From Streptomyces sp. NBC_00457 (GTDB lineage Bacteria; Actinomycetota; Actinomycetes; Streptomycetales; Streptomycetaceae), in assembly GCF_036014015.1 (NCBI RefSeq), contig NZ_CP107905.1:1178001-1242000 (forward strand): DNA of 64,000 bases, written 5' to 3'. The notes below the pieces were generated by a model that saw only the letters and a program-made list of their open reading frames with translations, was not told the origin of the DNA and did no database searches. The position numbers and the translations under genes are program-made. Below, piece by piece: positions 26,402 through 34,233 of the stretch (the stretch's first letter is position 1; each line of letters starts with the position of its first letter).

Positions 26402-26434
26402 TTAGATCTTGGACCTGAACATAGTGCGCAACAT
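26402..26434 (-). pseudogene. panD: panD start fragment, ten codons
   Basis: ATG TTG CGC ACT ... encodes MLRTMFRSKI followed at once by TAA; panD at 1941 begins [10 protein letters not shown]. Similarity to panD stops exactly at the GATCTTGGA core, and the leader upstream is also conserved. It marks the far junction of an insertion into panD. Confidence 0.8.
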
Positions 26435-26605
26435 CGGAGCACTCCCACAGGTAAGCTCCCTGCCTGCGTGTTTGCAGGTCAAGGTCTTTTTTCACACCCT
26501 ATGACGAGTCGCATGTCCGGGCAGCTCTCCCTGGACCCCTGACGAACGACCGCCATCAGCGTACGCAACAGCCCCCGAAGACTCTCGTGACGATCGCCAC
26601 AGCAG
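26405..26605. repeat. panD leader and upstream region, copy B
   Basis: Diverged copy of 1912-2208 (see copy A) that lacks the ~110-bp central part. It includes GCTCCCTGCCTGCGT and TTGCAGGTCAAGG and ends inside the start of an IS110 tail. Confidence 0.75.
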
Positions 26606-26820
26606 GACTCGACCACCCGACCATGTTCTCCGCCCTGCGGGCCTCGCCCGGTGCCCGCCGCTACTACGACAAGCAACGAGCCCGCGAGGCCGGCTACAAC
26701 CCGGCCCTGCGGCAGCTCGGCAACCGTCTCGTCGGCATCCTCCACGGATGCCTCAAGACCCGAACCCTCTACGACGAAGCGACCGCCTGGTCGCACCACG
26801 CCTACACCCCTGCCGCTTGA
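26587..26820 (+). pseudogene. IS110-family transposase C-terminal remnant
   Basis: 77 codons reading MFSALRASPGARRYYDKQRA, GYNPALRQLGNRLVGILHGC and LKTRTLYDEATAW, the typical end of an IS110-type transposase. The catalytic part is missing; the fragment begins within the panD leader repeat. It differs from the remnant at 3866-4516, which lacks this C-terminus, so the two could even be halves separated by rearrangement, though that is speculative. GTG-like starts in the frame are incidental. Confidence 0.8.
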
Positions 26821-26901
26821 CATCAAACGACATGGGGTGCCTGACCTGTCGTCTGCCGGAGCCATCACGGGCACGGCCGCCTGGACCGTAAGGAGGAGGC
26901 C

Positions 26902-27201
26902 ATGGACACGTCACTAGTAGCACCCGTGACCGTCATCGCCCTGCTGGTGATCCGAACCACGCTGGTGGAGATGCGCCACCCGGGAAGCGCACGCCGACAG
27001 TGGCGCTTCCTTGCCCGCCGCCGGCCGATGACTGCGGGAGCAACCGTGGCGGTGCTTCTCTGCATCGGCGGATGGCGGGCAGCCGGGACCGCTTCCGTGG
27101 CGTGGGCCGTGCTGGCCGGGGCACTCGTCGCCCACCTTGTCCACCTGGCCACCGGGCCGGAAGCGAACAAGGCGGCGAACCGGAATGGCGGACGTCATTG
27201 A
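26902..27201 (+). CDS. Small membrane protein of unknown function
   Basis: 99 aa with an N-terminal helix (VAPVTVIALLVIRTTLV), a basic loop (RHPGSARRQWRFLARRRPM), and two more helices (AGATVAVLLCIGGWRAAG; ASVAWAVLAGALVAHLVHLA). The ATG is preceded by AAGGAGGAGG at ideal distance, the best evidence that it is expressed. It overlaps the next, GNAT-like, fragment by 17 bases. No family is recognised. Its neighbours are an IS110 tail and decayed genes, so it may be a survivor of a larger operon. Confidence 0.7.
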   Translation: MDTSLVAPVTVIALLVIRTTLVEMRHPGSARRQWRFLARRRPMTAGATVAVLLCIGGWRAAGTASVAWAVLAGALVAHLVHLATGPEANKAANRNGGRH

Positions 27202-27480
27202 ACTGCCGGGTGGCGCCTGCGCGTGCCCCACTCCGGGAGAAGTGACCCGGGTCGGCCCGTCTGCGCGGTCGAACGAGCCCGCCGCCGCTGCGAGGGCAGC
27301 AACTGAGATCGTCCTGCTCGACAATGACGGTCGCGCCATTGCGCGACTGCGCCTCCGCGCCTGCACGAGGTGCCGTACAGGGCGGGTCCTGGACATCTCG
27401 GTGTGCGACGCCTGGCAACGACAGGGCCTGGGACGCGAGCTCGTTCATTCCGTGCTCGCCCTTCGCCCCAGCTACTCGCC
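27185..27480 (+). pseudogene. GNAT-like acetyltransferase, truncated
   Basis: From ATG 27185 the frame reads TEIVLLDNDGRAIARLRLRA, CTRCRTGRVLDISVCDAWQR and QGLGRELVHSVLAL, the middle of a Streptomyces GNAT-like protein with the acetyl-CoA loop QRQGLGR. Family likeness stops near 27470, where the sequence switches to a galactose-oxidase remnant in another frame; the open frame itself continues without meaning to 27826. It is therefore a 5' portion fused to foreign DNA. It overlaps the small membrane gene, as if once co-translated with it. Confidence 0.55.
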
Positions 27481-27795
27481 GACAAGGCCGACTCTCGCCC
27501 CGGCCACTTCGAGCAGCGTGTCGAGGTCTTCACCCCGCCCTCCCTGCACCAGGGCGGCCGCCGCCCGGACCGGCCCTCGGCGGCCGGACCGACGCCGACC
27601 ACGGCAGCGAGGTCGTCCTGCACACCACCGGCCTGGACGACATCAGCCGCGTACGACTCATTCGCCCCGGATCCGCCACCCATGTCACGGACTTCGACCA
27701 GCGGTCGGTCGCCCTGGACATCACCCGGCGCACAGGCGGCGCGCTCACCGCGGCTGCCGGACCCGAAGGGCAGCAGCCTGTGATGCACATCACGC
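27465..27795 (+). pseudogene. Galactose oxidase-like (GlxA/DUF1929) C-terminal remnant
   Basis: Frame one reads LLADKADSRPGHFEQRVEVF and TPPSLHQGGRRPDRP; after a one-base shift near 27585, HGSEVVLHTTGLDDISRVRL and RPGSATHVTDFDQRSVALDI. These match the C-terminal Ig-like DUF1929 domain of Streptomyces copper radical oxidases (GlxA type), including the THVTDFDQR loop that carries a copper-ligand His in the family. The beta-propeller is missing and the end has decayed. It is non-functional. Confidence 0.7.
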
Positions 27796-27886
27796 ACCCC
27801 AGTGCAAAATTTACCCAGTGCAATGATGCTTGGGTCCTGCGCACCCGTACTCCCTGACACACAGCTCGCTCACGTCAGGAGGCTCC

Positions 27887-28633
27887 ATGCCGATCTCCCG
27901 CAACAAGGCCGGGACGGTCTTCGTGTTCGGCGCGATGGGTCTGACCCTCGCCGCCCTCGCCTACCCCGCCATGCTCGGCATCGAGAACGCGGCGACGAAC
28001 ACGTCCCGCATCATCGCCAACACCCCGTACGGCCCACTGACCGAGGCCGACCGTGACTTCGTCGTCAAGGTCCGCTCGGCCGGCCTGTGGGAGTACCCCT
28101 TGGGAGAGATGGCGATGGCGCGGGGCACCACGAAGGAGATGAAGGAGGCCGGCGAGCACCTGATCGTCGGGCACGCCGGGCTCGATGAGATGTGCCGGAA
28201 GATCGCACCGGAGCTGAACATCACCCTGCCCAACCAGGCAAGCCCTCAGCAACAGCAGTTCGTGGCGACCGTGGACTCCAAGAGCGGCCAGGAGTTCGAC
28301 TCCACCGCCGTCAGCATCATGCGCGTCACCCACGGCCAGATCTTCCCCGCCATCGCCAAGATCCGGGCAAGCACCGAGAACGTCCTGGTCCGCCAGCTGG
28401 CCGACCTCGCCAACGACACGGTTCTGGACCACATCACGGTCCTGGAGAACACCGGCATGGTCAACTACGAGCAGGTCAACTTCCAGCAGACGAGCCCGCC
28501 CAAGCTCCCCAAGGACCAGCTGACCCCGCCCCCCGCCCAGCCCGGTGCCCCGATGGTCGCCCTCACCCCGCGCCCGGACCTGGACGTCAACACCAGCTCC
28601 CCGACCCCCACACCCAACCCGACCATCGAGTGA
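27887..28633 (+). CDS. DUF4142 domain-containing exported protein
   Basis: 248 aa. A basic N-terminus and one hydrophobic helix (VFVFGAMGLTLAALAYPAML) form a signal anchor. The DUF4142 helical-bundle domain covers about 50-200 (LTEADRDFVVKVRSAGLWEY, HLIVGHAGLDEMCRKIAPEL), followed by a Pro/Thr-rich tail ending SPTPTPNPTIE. DUF4142 is ferritin-like in fold but no metal site is obvious here. ATG 27887 has AGGAGG five bases upstream. It is likely extracellular or membrane-attached; its role is unknown. It follows a run of pseudogenes and appears intact. Confidence 0.9.
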   Translation: MPISRNKAGTVFVFGAMGLTLAALAYPAMLGIENAATNTSRIIANTPYGPLTEADRDFVVKVRSAGLWEYPLGEMAMARGTTKEMKEAGEHLIVGHAGLDEMCRKIAPELNITLPNQASPQQQQFVATVDSKSGQEFDSTAVSIMRVTHGQIFPAIAKIRASTENVLVRQLADLANDTVLDHITVLENTGMVNYEQVNFQQTSPPKLPKDQLTPPPAQPGAPMVALTPRPDLDVNTSSPTPTPNPTIE

Positions 28634-28664
28634 ACGGCGAGGCGGCGCACCCTCGCGACCGCGA

Positions 28665-28838
28665 TCACGCACACGCCGACGAACTCGGCGGCACATGCCC
28701 CTTCGGGTCGTACACGACGGCAATGGCATCGCCGGGTTGGGTGGTCTCCCCGCAGCCGCGCCAGACGCGGACCTGCAGCGGTACGTCGTCACGGTCAGCG
28801 ACCGAGCAGAGGTAGCGGCCGCGACTGGAAACCGCTCC
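28665..28838 (-). pseudogene. C-terminal remnant of a Streptomyces membrane-type hypothetical protein
   Basis: Reads RGRYLCSVADRDDVPLQVRV, WRGCGETTQPGDAIAVVYDP and KGHVPPSS, the tail of a conserved Streptomyces protein in which WRGCG..T.PGD..PVVYDP.G recurs. No start or N-terminal region is visible; the frame further upstream runs through the MarR gene's C-terminus. Family recalled by pattern only. Confidence 0.35.
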
Positions 28839-28860
28839 TGGCCCGCCGGCCCCGCCGGGA

Positions 28861-29397
28861 TCAGGCGTCGCGGGCCACCGGGACGTCCACCGCCCACCCC
28901 AGCGGGTGCGGCTCCGCGTCGTCGAGCGCCGGCGCCAAGGGCTCTCCCCCAGCCTCGTTGAAGGCGGCAAGGGCCTCCATGAGCGCCAGCCGCTGTGTTG
29001 GGGTGAGCCGTTCGACGATGGCGGCGATCTCGGCGCGACGCCGGGCGGTGACGTCCTCGACCGTGCGTCGGCCTTCCTCGGTGAGCCGCAGGAGGGTCTC
29101 GCGGCGGTTCTCGGGATTGGCCTGCCGGTCGGCCAGCCCCGCCGCGATGAGGCGGTCGACCATCCGCATCGCGGTGGACGGTGCCACCTGGAGCAGGTCG
29201 GCGAGCGCGACCAGCTTGGTGGCCCCGCGCGTGGACAGCACCACCAGCATTCTGAACTGCGGGAGCGTCACGCGTTCCTCGACCGCGGCAAGGGAACGGG
29301 CGGAGACCGCCACCAGCAGTCGCGACGCGGTCAGCACCGCACGGGTCACCACGTCAACATCGTCCATCGCCCCCGCGGGGGTCTCGCGCTCCGGCAT
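28861..29397 (-). CDS. MarR-family transcriptional regulator
   Basis: 178 aa. The winged helix spans about 35-120: VTLPQFRMLVVLSTRGATKL, VALADLLQVAPSTAMRMVDR (recognition helix), LIAAGLADRQANPENRRETL and LRLTEEGRRTVEDV (wing). A C-terminal helix and an Asp/Pro-rich tail follow. ATG 29397 is the only start consistent with the fold. MarR proteins usually bind a palindrome at their own promoter and sense phenolic or oxidative signals; no divergent target remains because the upstream neighbour is a PP2C fragment. It is likely functional. Confidence 0.9.
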   Translation of the reverse strand: MPERETPAGAMDDVDVVTRAVLTASRLLVAVSARSLAAVEERVTLPQFRMLVVLSTRGATKLVALADLLQVAPSTAMRMVDRLIAAGLADRQANPENRRETLLRLTEEGRRTVEDVTARRRAEIAAIVERLTPTQRLALMEALAAFNEAGGEPLAPALDDAEPHPLGWAVDVPVARDA

Positions 29398-29431
29398 ACG
29401 TCCTTTGTACCGTGCCGAAGTCCCTGCTCAC

Positions 29432-29530
29432 TCAGGCGATGGGAACAGATTTTCCTTCCTCATGACCGTGGTGGCGCAGCAGGAGCATCGCGGCGTCGTC
29501 CCGCGGTGGCCCGGCGGCGTGCTGGAGCAC
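29432..29530 (-). pseudogene. PP2C/SpoIIE-type phosphatase tail
   Basis: The minus strand reads VLQHAAGPPRDDAAMLLLRH then HGHEEGKSVPIA and a stop. RDDAAMLLLR matches the last metal-binding Asp-Asp strand of PP2C/SpoIIE phosphatases common in Streptomyces. Only ~33 codons remain and no start exists. Confidence 0.45.
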
Positions 29531-29547
29531 CGACGCTCACGCGCGTA

Positions 29548-29574
29548 ACGCCCCGGACGACGTGTCCGGGGCGT
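29548..29574. terminator. Terminator hairpin
   Basis: ACGCCCCGGAC-gacgt-GTCCGGGGCGT, a perfect 11-bp stem 25 bases beyond the stop of the lactonase-like gene on the minus strand. Confidence 0.75.
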
Positions 29575-29599
29575 CGGCGTCGCGGTGGCCGCTTTCCCT

Positions 29600-30815
29600 T
29601 TACACCGCGGCGATACCCTCCATGCCGGAGTCGGCGAAGGTGGGCAGTCCGGTGGCGGTGGTGACCTTGGTGAGGGAGCCGTTCCGGCCGATACGGAAGC
29701 CGTCGACGGTGCCGGAGACGGCGTTCTGCACGTAGAGGAACTTCTCGTCCTGGGTCACCGCCAGGTCGATGACCCCCTGGGACCTGGCCGACGGGGGCGT
29801 GGCGATGCCGACGTCGTTGGTGAGGGCGAGCCGGCCACGGGCGTCGGTGCGGTAGCCGGTGACGGTGGAGTTGCCGGTGTTGCCGCCGTAGAAGAAGTCA
29901 CCGGCGCGCTCCAGCCAGCACAGCGTGTCCTGGCCGTTGGCCAGCGGTCGCAGGACCACCTTGAGGTGGCCGTCGGCGCGCACTTTGTACGTGCTGACCG
30001 TCGACTTCTCTGCCTCGGCCACCGAGCATCCGGCCGCCCTTGTCGAAGGTGATCGCGAACGGCACGCCCCCGGCGGAGTCGTTGACCACCGGCCGGGGTG
30101 CGGGACGTCCGTCGCGGCGTATCGGGAAGACCTCGATGGTGTTGGTGGATTTCGTGGTCACGGCCAGGGCCCGGCCGTCCGGGGTGAAGGCGACCTGGCC
30201 GGGCGAGCTGGAGAACAGCGGGACCTTGTCGTTGTCCAGGCCGAGGGAGCGGTGCGCGTCGCGCAAGGGCTTCAGCCCCTTGGCCGTGATCCTGAAGCCC
30301 TGGAGGCTGCCGGCGCCGCCCGCGTTCATGACGTAGGCGAGGTTCCCGTGCACGGCGATGGAGGCCGGGAAGTCACCGCCGGAGTCGACCACTTGGCGGC
30401 GTGTCAGCTTCTGCCCGTCGACCTGGAAGGAGGTCACGGTGCCGCTGCCCGCGTTGACCGCCAGCAGCAGGCCCGAGGTGTCGTCGTAGACGAGGGAGCC
30501 CTGCGAGGCGAGGGAGTCGGTGGGGGCGTCGATCTGGTCGCCGCCCTTGCCGCCGGTGGCGTAGCGGCCGGCGGCGCTGAGGGTGCCGTCCTTGCCGCGT
30601 TTGAAGGCGTGGATGGTGTTGCCGTCGAGTTCGTTGCCCTGGACGAACACGGCATGGTCCGCCCCGGCCTTGAGCGGCTGCGCGGCCCGGCCGCCGGGCT
30701 CGCCCGCCGAGGCGACGGTCACCGTCGCGACCGCCGCCGCGGCGGCGACGATGCCGGCCCCGGCCGTGAACAGCCGGACCTGTAGCGGGGACTTGCGCCT
30801 GGTGTGCCTGCTCAT
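29600..30815 (-). pseudogene. Secreted beta-propeller (lactonase-like) protein with a frameshift
   Basis: A signal peptide (hydrophobic AGAGIVAAAAAVATVTVASA) is followed by blades of a seven-bladed propeller of the lactonase family: DTSGLLLAVNAGSGTVTSFQ, HGNLAYVMNAGGAGSLQGFR and GRALAVTTKSTNTIEVFPI. At about 30025 an extra G (ATGCTCGGTGGCC) shifts the frame; the other frame continues VAEAEKSTVSTYKVRADG, FYGGNTGNSTVTGYRTDA and EKFLYVQNAVSGTVDGFRIG to the stop at 29600. Together ~405 residues, close to normal length. It is a one-base indel, so recent inactivation and sequencing error are both possible. Confidence 0.85.
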
Positions 30816-31563
30816 GTGCCGCTCCTCGGGGCTCGGGCCGCCACCGTGGGCCGGTGGCGGACGGGACCAGAGTTGTCCGTGGGGCGAACGGGGGAGAGCG
30901 GTTTCGCGGCCGCGTCAGGTTCTCGTAAGGACTACGGCCCTCCCCCAGCGCGACGCCGGACCGTCGCCGTACCACGAGGCGCACCGCCCAAGCCATCGCA
31001 GGGAAGTGCGCGGAAAGCGGCCGGAAGGACTGGCCCTCTCATTTTGCATCGTGCAATGCTCGGACAGGGGGCCAAGCTGATGGCTGATTGCCGTCCGGCG
31101 CCCAGGAGTGACATCGGCAAAGTAAGCGGGACGGCGCATCGGCCGTCGGCGGGCCCCCGCGTCTGTCGGTCCGAGCAGGGTCAGGAAGACGAGACCGTGA
31201 CCGCCCAAGAGCCAGGCGGCGAGGGAACACCCAAAAGGCGGGCGGGACGCCGTCCGGCTCCACTCCGCGATCGTCGGGCGCAAAGAAGTCCTCGCGGAAC
31301 TACGGCAGTTACTGAACGTCGAGAGCGGCATCGACGACGGGATCGCCCCGCCTGTCGTCCTCTCACCACCTCCGGGGCTCAGACCATGCTCGACACAGTC
31401 GTGCCTGACTGCCTTCCGTACCTCGGCAACCACACACCCGCACGAGACGCAGACCAGCCGACAGCGACCAGGCCGGGATGCTCTCGTACTGCAAGATCCG
31501 ACGCAAGGCGAGGTGCCGGCGGAGTCACCACAGAATGGAAAGCGACGCAAGGCAGGCCGCACA
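30816..31563. other. 750-bp gap without a supported gene
   Basis: Contains a small palindrome TTGCA-tcg-TGCAA at 31044-31056, about 230 bp upstream of the lactonase-like gene, possibly a regulator site. Around 31260 the plus strand reads LHSAIVGRKEVLAELRQLLN, faintly like the start of an AAA-type ATPase domain, but it is not followed by a P-loop. Nothing else is coding. Confidence 0.4.
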
Positions 31564-32625
31564 TCACACGTCGTTGTCCGGCCAGCCCAGGAGCCGGGCG
31601 CCGATCACCGCGGTCTGCAGGGTGTAACGGTGCACGGAGTCGGCCGGGTTGGCGCCGGTGAGCTTGTGGATGCGCTCCAGGCGGTAGGTCAAGGCGCGCA
31701 CGCTCAGGCTCAGGCGGCGGGCCGCCTCGGCCGCGACACACCCCGAGTCGAAGTATGCGGTGAGTGTGTCGACGAGCGGCCGGGCGCCGCCGCGCGCGGA
31801 CTCCAGTGGGCCCAGGGTGTTGCGCACGAGGTCGGCCATGGCCTGTCGGTCTCGGGTCAGCACCGGGTAGACGAGGAGGTCGGCGGCGCGCAGCACCGGC
31901 TCGTCAATGTGCAGCCGGTCGGCCAGATCGAGGGCGTTGAGGGCCTCTTCGTAGGAGTGGACAACTCCCCCGGCACCCGGGTGGGGGCGTCCGATGGCGA
32001 CCTGGCCCCCTTCGGTGGCCGCGTGCGCCTGTTTGGCGAAGAACGTCAGGACCTCGTCCTGCTCTCCGGGGGCGATGCAGACCAGCCGCCCGTCCTTGGT
32101 GGTGAGCAGGATGTGCCGTTCACCGAATCTGCCGATCAGGGCGCTCTCCACCTGCCGGGTGGCCGGGTGCGTGTCCTCCACCGGTTCGCTGCCCTGGGCG
32201 ACGGCTACCGCATGGGCCCGGGAAAGGAGCAGCCCGAAGCGCTCGGCTCGCTCGGCCAGGCGCCCGAGGTCGCTGCGGCCGTAGAGCAGATCGTCGATGA
32301 ACTCCCGCCGCACGCCTTCCTCCTGCCGTACGGCGAGCCTCTGTGCCCGTTCATGGCCTTCGGCGAAGGCGTCGATCGCCTGCTCGACGACGGCCAACAC
32401 GCGATCGGCTTCCGTGCCGGAGAGGGTGGGCCGGCTCTCCCGGGTCACGGACAGATGCCGACGGACGAGGACCCGCAGTCCGAGGCCGGCTTCGGCGGCA
32501 CGCTCTCCCCGGGTGCGCAGGGACTCCAGCTCGTCCCGCGTGAGGCGGCGGCCTGTCACGCACGCCTCGGTCAGTATCTGGGCATACCCCTCCAGATACT
32601 CGTCGGGTACCTCACGCCCGGCCAC
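31564..32625 (-). CDS. PucR/CdaR-type transcriptional regulator
   Basis: 353 aa. An N-terminal helical region (YLEGYAQILTEACVTGRRLT) and a central GGDEF-like/CdaR region (AVAVAQGSEPVEDTHPATRQ, IAIGRPHPGAGGVVHSYEEA) precede the C-terminal HTH_30 domain: LVDTLTAYFDSGCVAAEAAR, RLSLSVRALTYRLERIHKLT and DSVHRYTLQTAVIGARLL. GTG 32625 has GAGGAGG five bases upstream and I prefer it to far upstream extensions. Such regulators control purine, glycerate, proline or polyketide genes. It faces an EamA exporter 565 bp away. A palindromic element shared with two other promoters lies about 90-130 bp upstream. Confidence 0.9.
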   Translation of the reverse strand: MAGREVPDEYLEGYAQILTEACVTGRRLTRDELESLRTRGERAAEAGLGLRVLVRRHLSVTRESRPTLSGTEADRVLAVVEQAIDAFAEGHERAQRLAVRQEEGVRREFIDDLLYGRSDLGRLAERAERFGLLLSRAHAVAVAQGSEPVEDTHPATRQVESALIGRFGERHILLTTKDGRLVCIAPGEQDEVLTFFAKQAHAATEGGQVAIGRPHPGAGGVVHSYEEALNALDLADRLHIDEPVLRAADLLVYPVLTRDRQAMADLVRNTLGPLESARGGARPLVDTLTAYFDSGCVAAEAARRLSLSVRALTYRLERIHKLTGANPADSVHRYTLQTAVIGARLLGWPDNDV

Positions 32626-32713
32626 CCGGCCTCCTCTGTTCTTGACGCCCTGCTGGCGTACTCCTGACGCACGCCGGACAAGAGTGGCAGACCCCCGGAC
32701 CAGTGAGAGAGCC

Positions 32714-32755
32714 CGGCATGAAGAGCGCATCAAGATTGCCGGTGTCAGGCAATGC
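32714..32755 (+). promoter_or_regulatory. Shared palindromic element, copy 1
   Basis: CGGCAT, then GATTGCC-ggtgtca-GGCAATGC. Copies 2 (36433-36474) and 3 (40869-40909, reverse strand) share the CGGCAT box, the AAGA(T/G)TGCCGG half and GGCAAT with the same 7-base spacer. It is 88 bp upstream of the pucR-like start. Confidence 0.5.
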
Positions 32756-33078
32756 AGAATGGGCGGTTTCGTTGCCACGCACCTCTTGACAGGAGCAGTG
32801 GCGAGTCCGGTGCCGACCATCCCTGGGGGGAGACGCTTTCGCAAGTCACAGGCCCCTCCTCTGGCAGCCGCTCGATGCGCACCACACCGACAAGTGCTGC
32901 ACGGGGCACGACTGCAACGGCAGTGCTGATGATCAGGACAAAGCAGGCACACGGTGCTCGACTCAGCTGTGCCTCCCGAGCACGGGTTCTGCAACGTCAC
33001 CTGCCGACAGCTCTCGCGAAGGGGCGCGTGCCCCTCGCCGGGTAGCGTGATCGCATGCAGCTGTTTCTGACGCCTCCG

Positions 33079-33102
33079 CCGCCCGCCGCTTAAGGCGGGC
33101 GG
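33079..33102. terminator. Terminator-like hairpin upstream of the EamA gene
   Basis: CCGCCCGCC-gcttaa-GGCGGGCGG, a perfect 9-bp stem. No intact gene ends nearby, so it may terminate a small transcript or be a remnant. Confidence 0.55.
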
Positions 33103-33190
33103 TCATGCAGAGCCATCCCGGGGTTGCCGGGGTGGCTGTGCGGGTTGCCCACGAAGACAACGTGATGGCAATCGATCGAGGAGATCTCAG

Positions 33191-34129
33191 TTGCAGTCCT
33201 CTACTGCCCTGTCCGTCCGGCAGGGTGTTCTCTACGTCGCGATCGCGGCCACAGCGTGGGGCACTGGTGGCGCCGTGGCCGCCGAACTCTACGACGCCGG
33301 CGGAATCGGCCCGGTCTCCGTCTCCTTCTGGCGGTTCCTGACCGGACTTGGGCTGCTCCTGGCAGCACACCTGGCCCGGCGGTCCAGGCGGCCGGAGACG
33401 GCCACCTCGCTGCGCGAAACGTTCGCGGCAAACAGGAGACAGGCCCTGATCACGGGTTTCGGGCTGGCCGTGTACCAGACCGCCTACTTCGCCTCCGTGC
33501 AGCAGGCAGGGCTGACCGTGGCCACGGTCGTGACCCTCGGCTCGGGGCCTGTGCTGGTCTCGGTCGGAGCCCGGTTCATGTTGGGCGAGCACACCGGCGC
33601 CGCCGGAACCGCCGCCGTGGCGAGCGGCGTCGTCGGCCTCGTGCTGCTGATGGGGGGCGCCGATGGGAACACCGGCCCGGACCCTGTCCTGGGCATCGGA
33701 TACGCGCTGCTCTCCGCCGCCGGCTACGCGGGCGTGACCCTGCTGGGACGCGCTTCCGGCCGCAAGAACACTGGTGGTGCGTTCGAGTCGACGGTGACCG
33801 GCTTCGCGGTGGGCACTGTCTGCCTTCTGCCGATGGCTCTGCTGGAAGGCCTGCTGCCAGACATGGAACGTGCGGTATGGACCCTGGGGCTGTTGATCTA
33901 CTTGGGGGCGGCACCGACGGCGCTGGCGTACACGCTCTTCTTCGCCGGCCTTGGCGTCGTACGGGCGACAACGGCCTCCGTAGTTGCCCTGGTGGAACCG
34001 CTCACAGCTGCGGTCATCGGCATCGCGGTCTTCGGTGAACGGCTGAACGCGATCGTCCTCACCGGCACGGTGCTTCTCCTGTTCGGCGTGCTGTTCCTCG
34101 CAGCCGACGAGGGACCCGGCAAAGACTGA
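33191..34129 (+). CDS. EamA/DMT-family transporter
   Basis: 312 aa with ten predicted helices in two EamA repeats. The first begins VLYVAIAATAWGTGGAVAAE and the second LGIGYALLSAAGYAGVTLLG; the end of each repeat has the conserved AAPTALAYTLFFAGLGVVRA and LVEPLTAAVIGIAVFGERL. TTG 33191 has GAGGAG eight bases upstream. Members export amino acids, nucleosides or other metabolites. It is divergent from the PucR-type regulator, which may control it. Followed by a short hairpin at 34155. Confidence 0.93.
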   Translation: MQSSTALSVRQGVLYVAIAATAWGTGGAVAAELYDAGGIGPVSVSFWRFLTGLGLLLAAHLARRSRRPETATSLRETFAANRRQALITGFGLAVYQTAYFASVQQAGLTVATVVTLGSGPVLVSVGARFMLGEHTGAAGTAAVASGVVGLVLLMGGADGNTGPDPVLGIGYALLSAAGYAGVTLLGRASGRKNTGGAFESTVTGFAVGTVCLLPMALLEGLLPDMERAVWTLGLLIYLGAAPTALAYTLFFAGLGVVRATTASVVALVEPLTAAVIGIAVFGERLNAIVLTGTVLLLFGVLFLAADEGPGKD

Positions 34130-34154
34130 GCCGACGCACAGAACACGGTCCAGG

Positions 34155-34174
34155 CCGGCAGCGCTTTTTGCCGG
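34155..34174 (+). terminator. Short terminator hairpin
   Basis: CCGGCA-gcgcttttt-GCCGG with a T-run in the loop, 26 bases past the EamA gene and between convergent genes. Confidence 0.5.
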
Positions 34175-34233
34175 TGGTGAGTACGTTCGACAGTGACGCG
34201 GCGCCGTCCAGCCGTCCGTTGGCCCCACAGGAG

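Larger units (their letters stand above)
1912..26413. mobile_element. Probable 24.5-kb genomic island integrated at the panD 5' end
   Basis: Bounds are inferred from the duplicated panD start: the intact copy at 1912-2208 and a copy truncated after ten codons at 26402-26605, sharing GATCTTGGA at the break. A tyrosine integrase starts 160 bp from the right-hand copy and an excisionase-like HTH gene lies near the left end, so in a circular form they would flank attP. A 17-bp motif with 15 matches (GCTGAC-N3-TTGCTGAC) occurs near each end, at 2058 and 26340. The two panD leaders are only roughly 85 percent alike, so insertion is old or the element brought a diverged leader. Many genes inside are decayed. 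Confidence 0.5.
32626..33190. other. Intergenic region between pucR-like and eamA-like genes
   Basis: No gene seen. It holds the repeated palindromic element at 32714-32755 and a terminator hairpin at 33079-33102. Promoters of both flanking genes are expected here. Confidence 0.5.

Noticed and set aside
24301..26600. A tRNA gene as integration site beside the integrase
   Set aside because: No T-loop or cloverleaf sequence was found on either strand; the panD duplication explains the site better.
27826..27860. Direct repeat ACCCAGTGCAA-type sequence before the DUF4142 gene as an operator
   Set aside because: Only about 9-10 bases repeat and part of it lies in the decayed oxidase tail; could be chance.
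31241..31390. AAA-ATPase-like start (IVGRKEVLAELRQLL)
   Set aside because: Not followed by a P-loop and the frame lacks a start or continuation; too weak to call.
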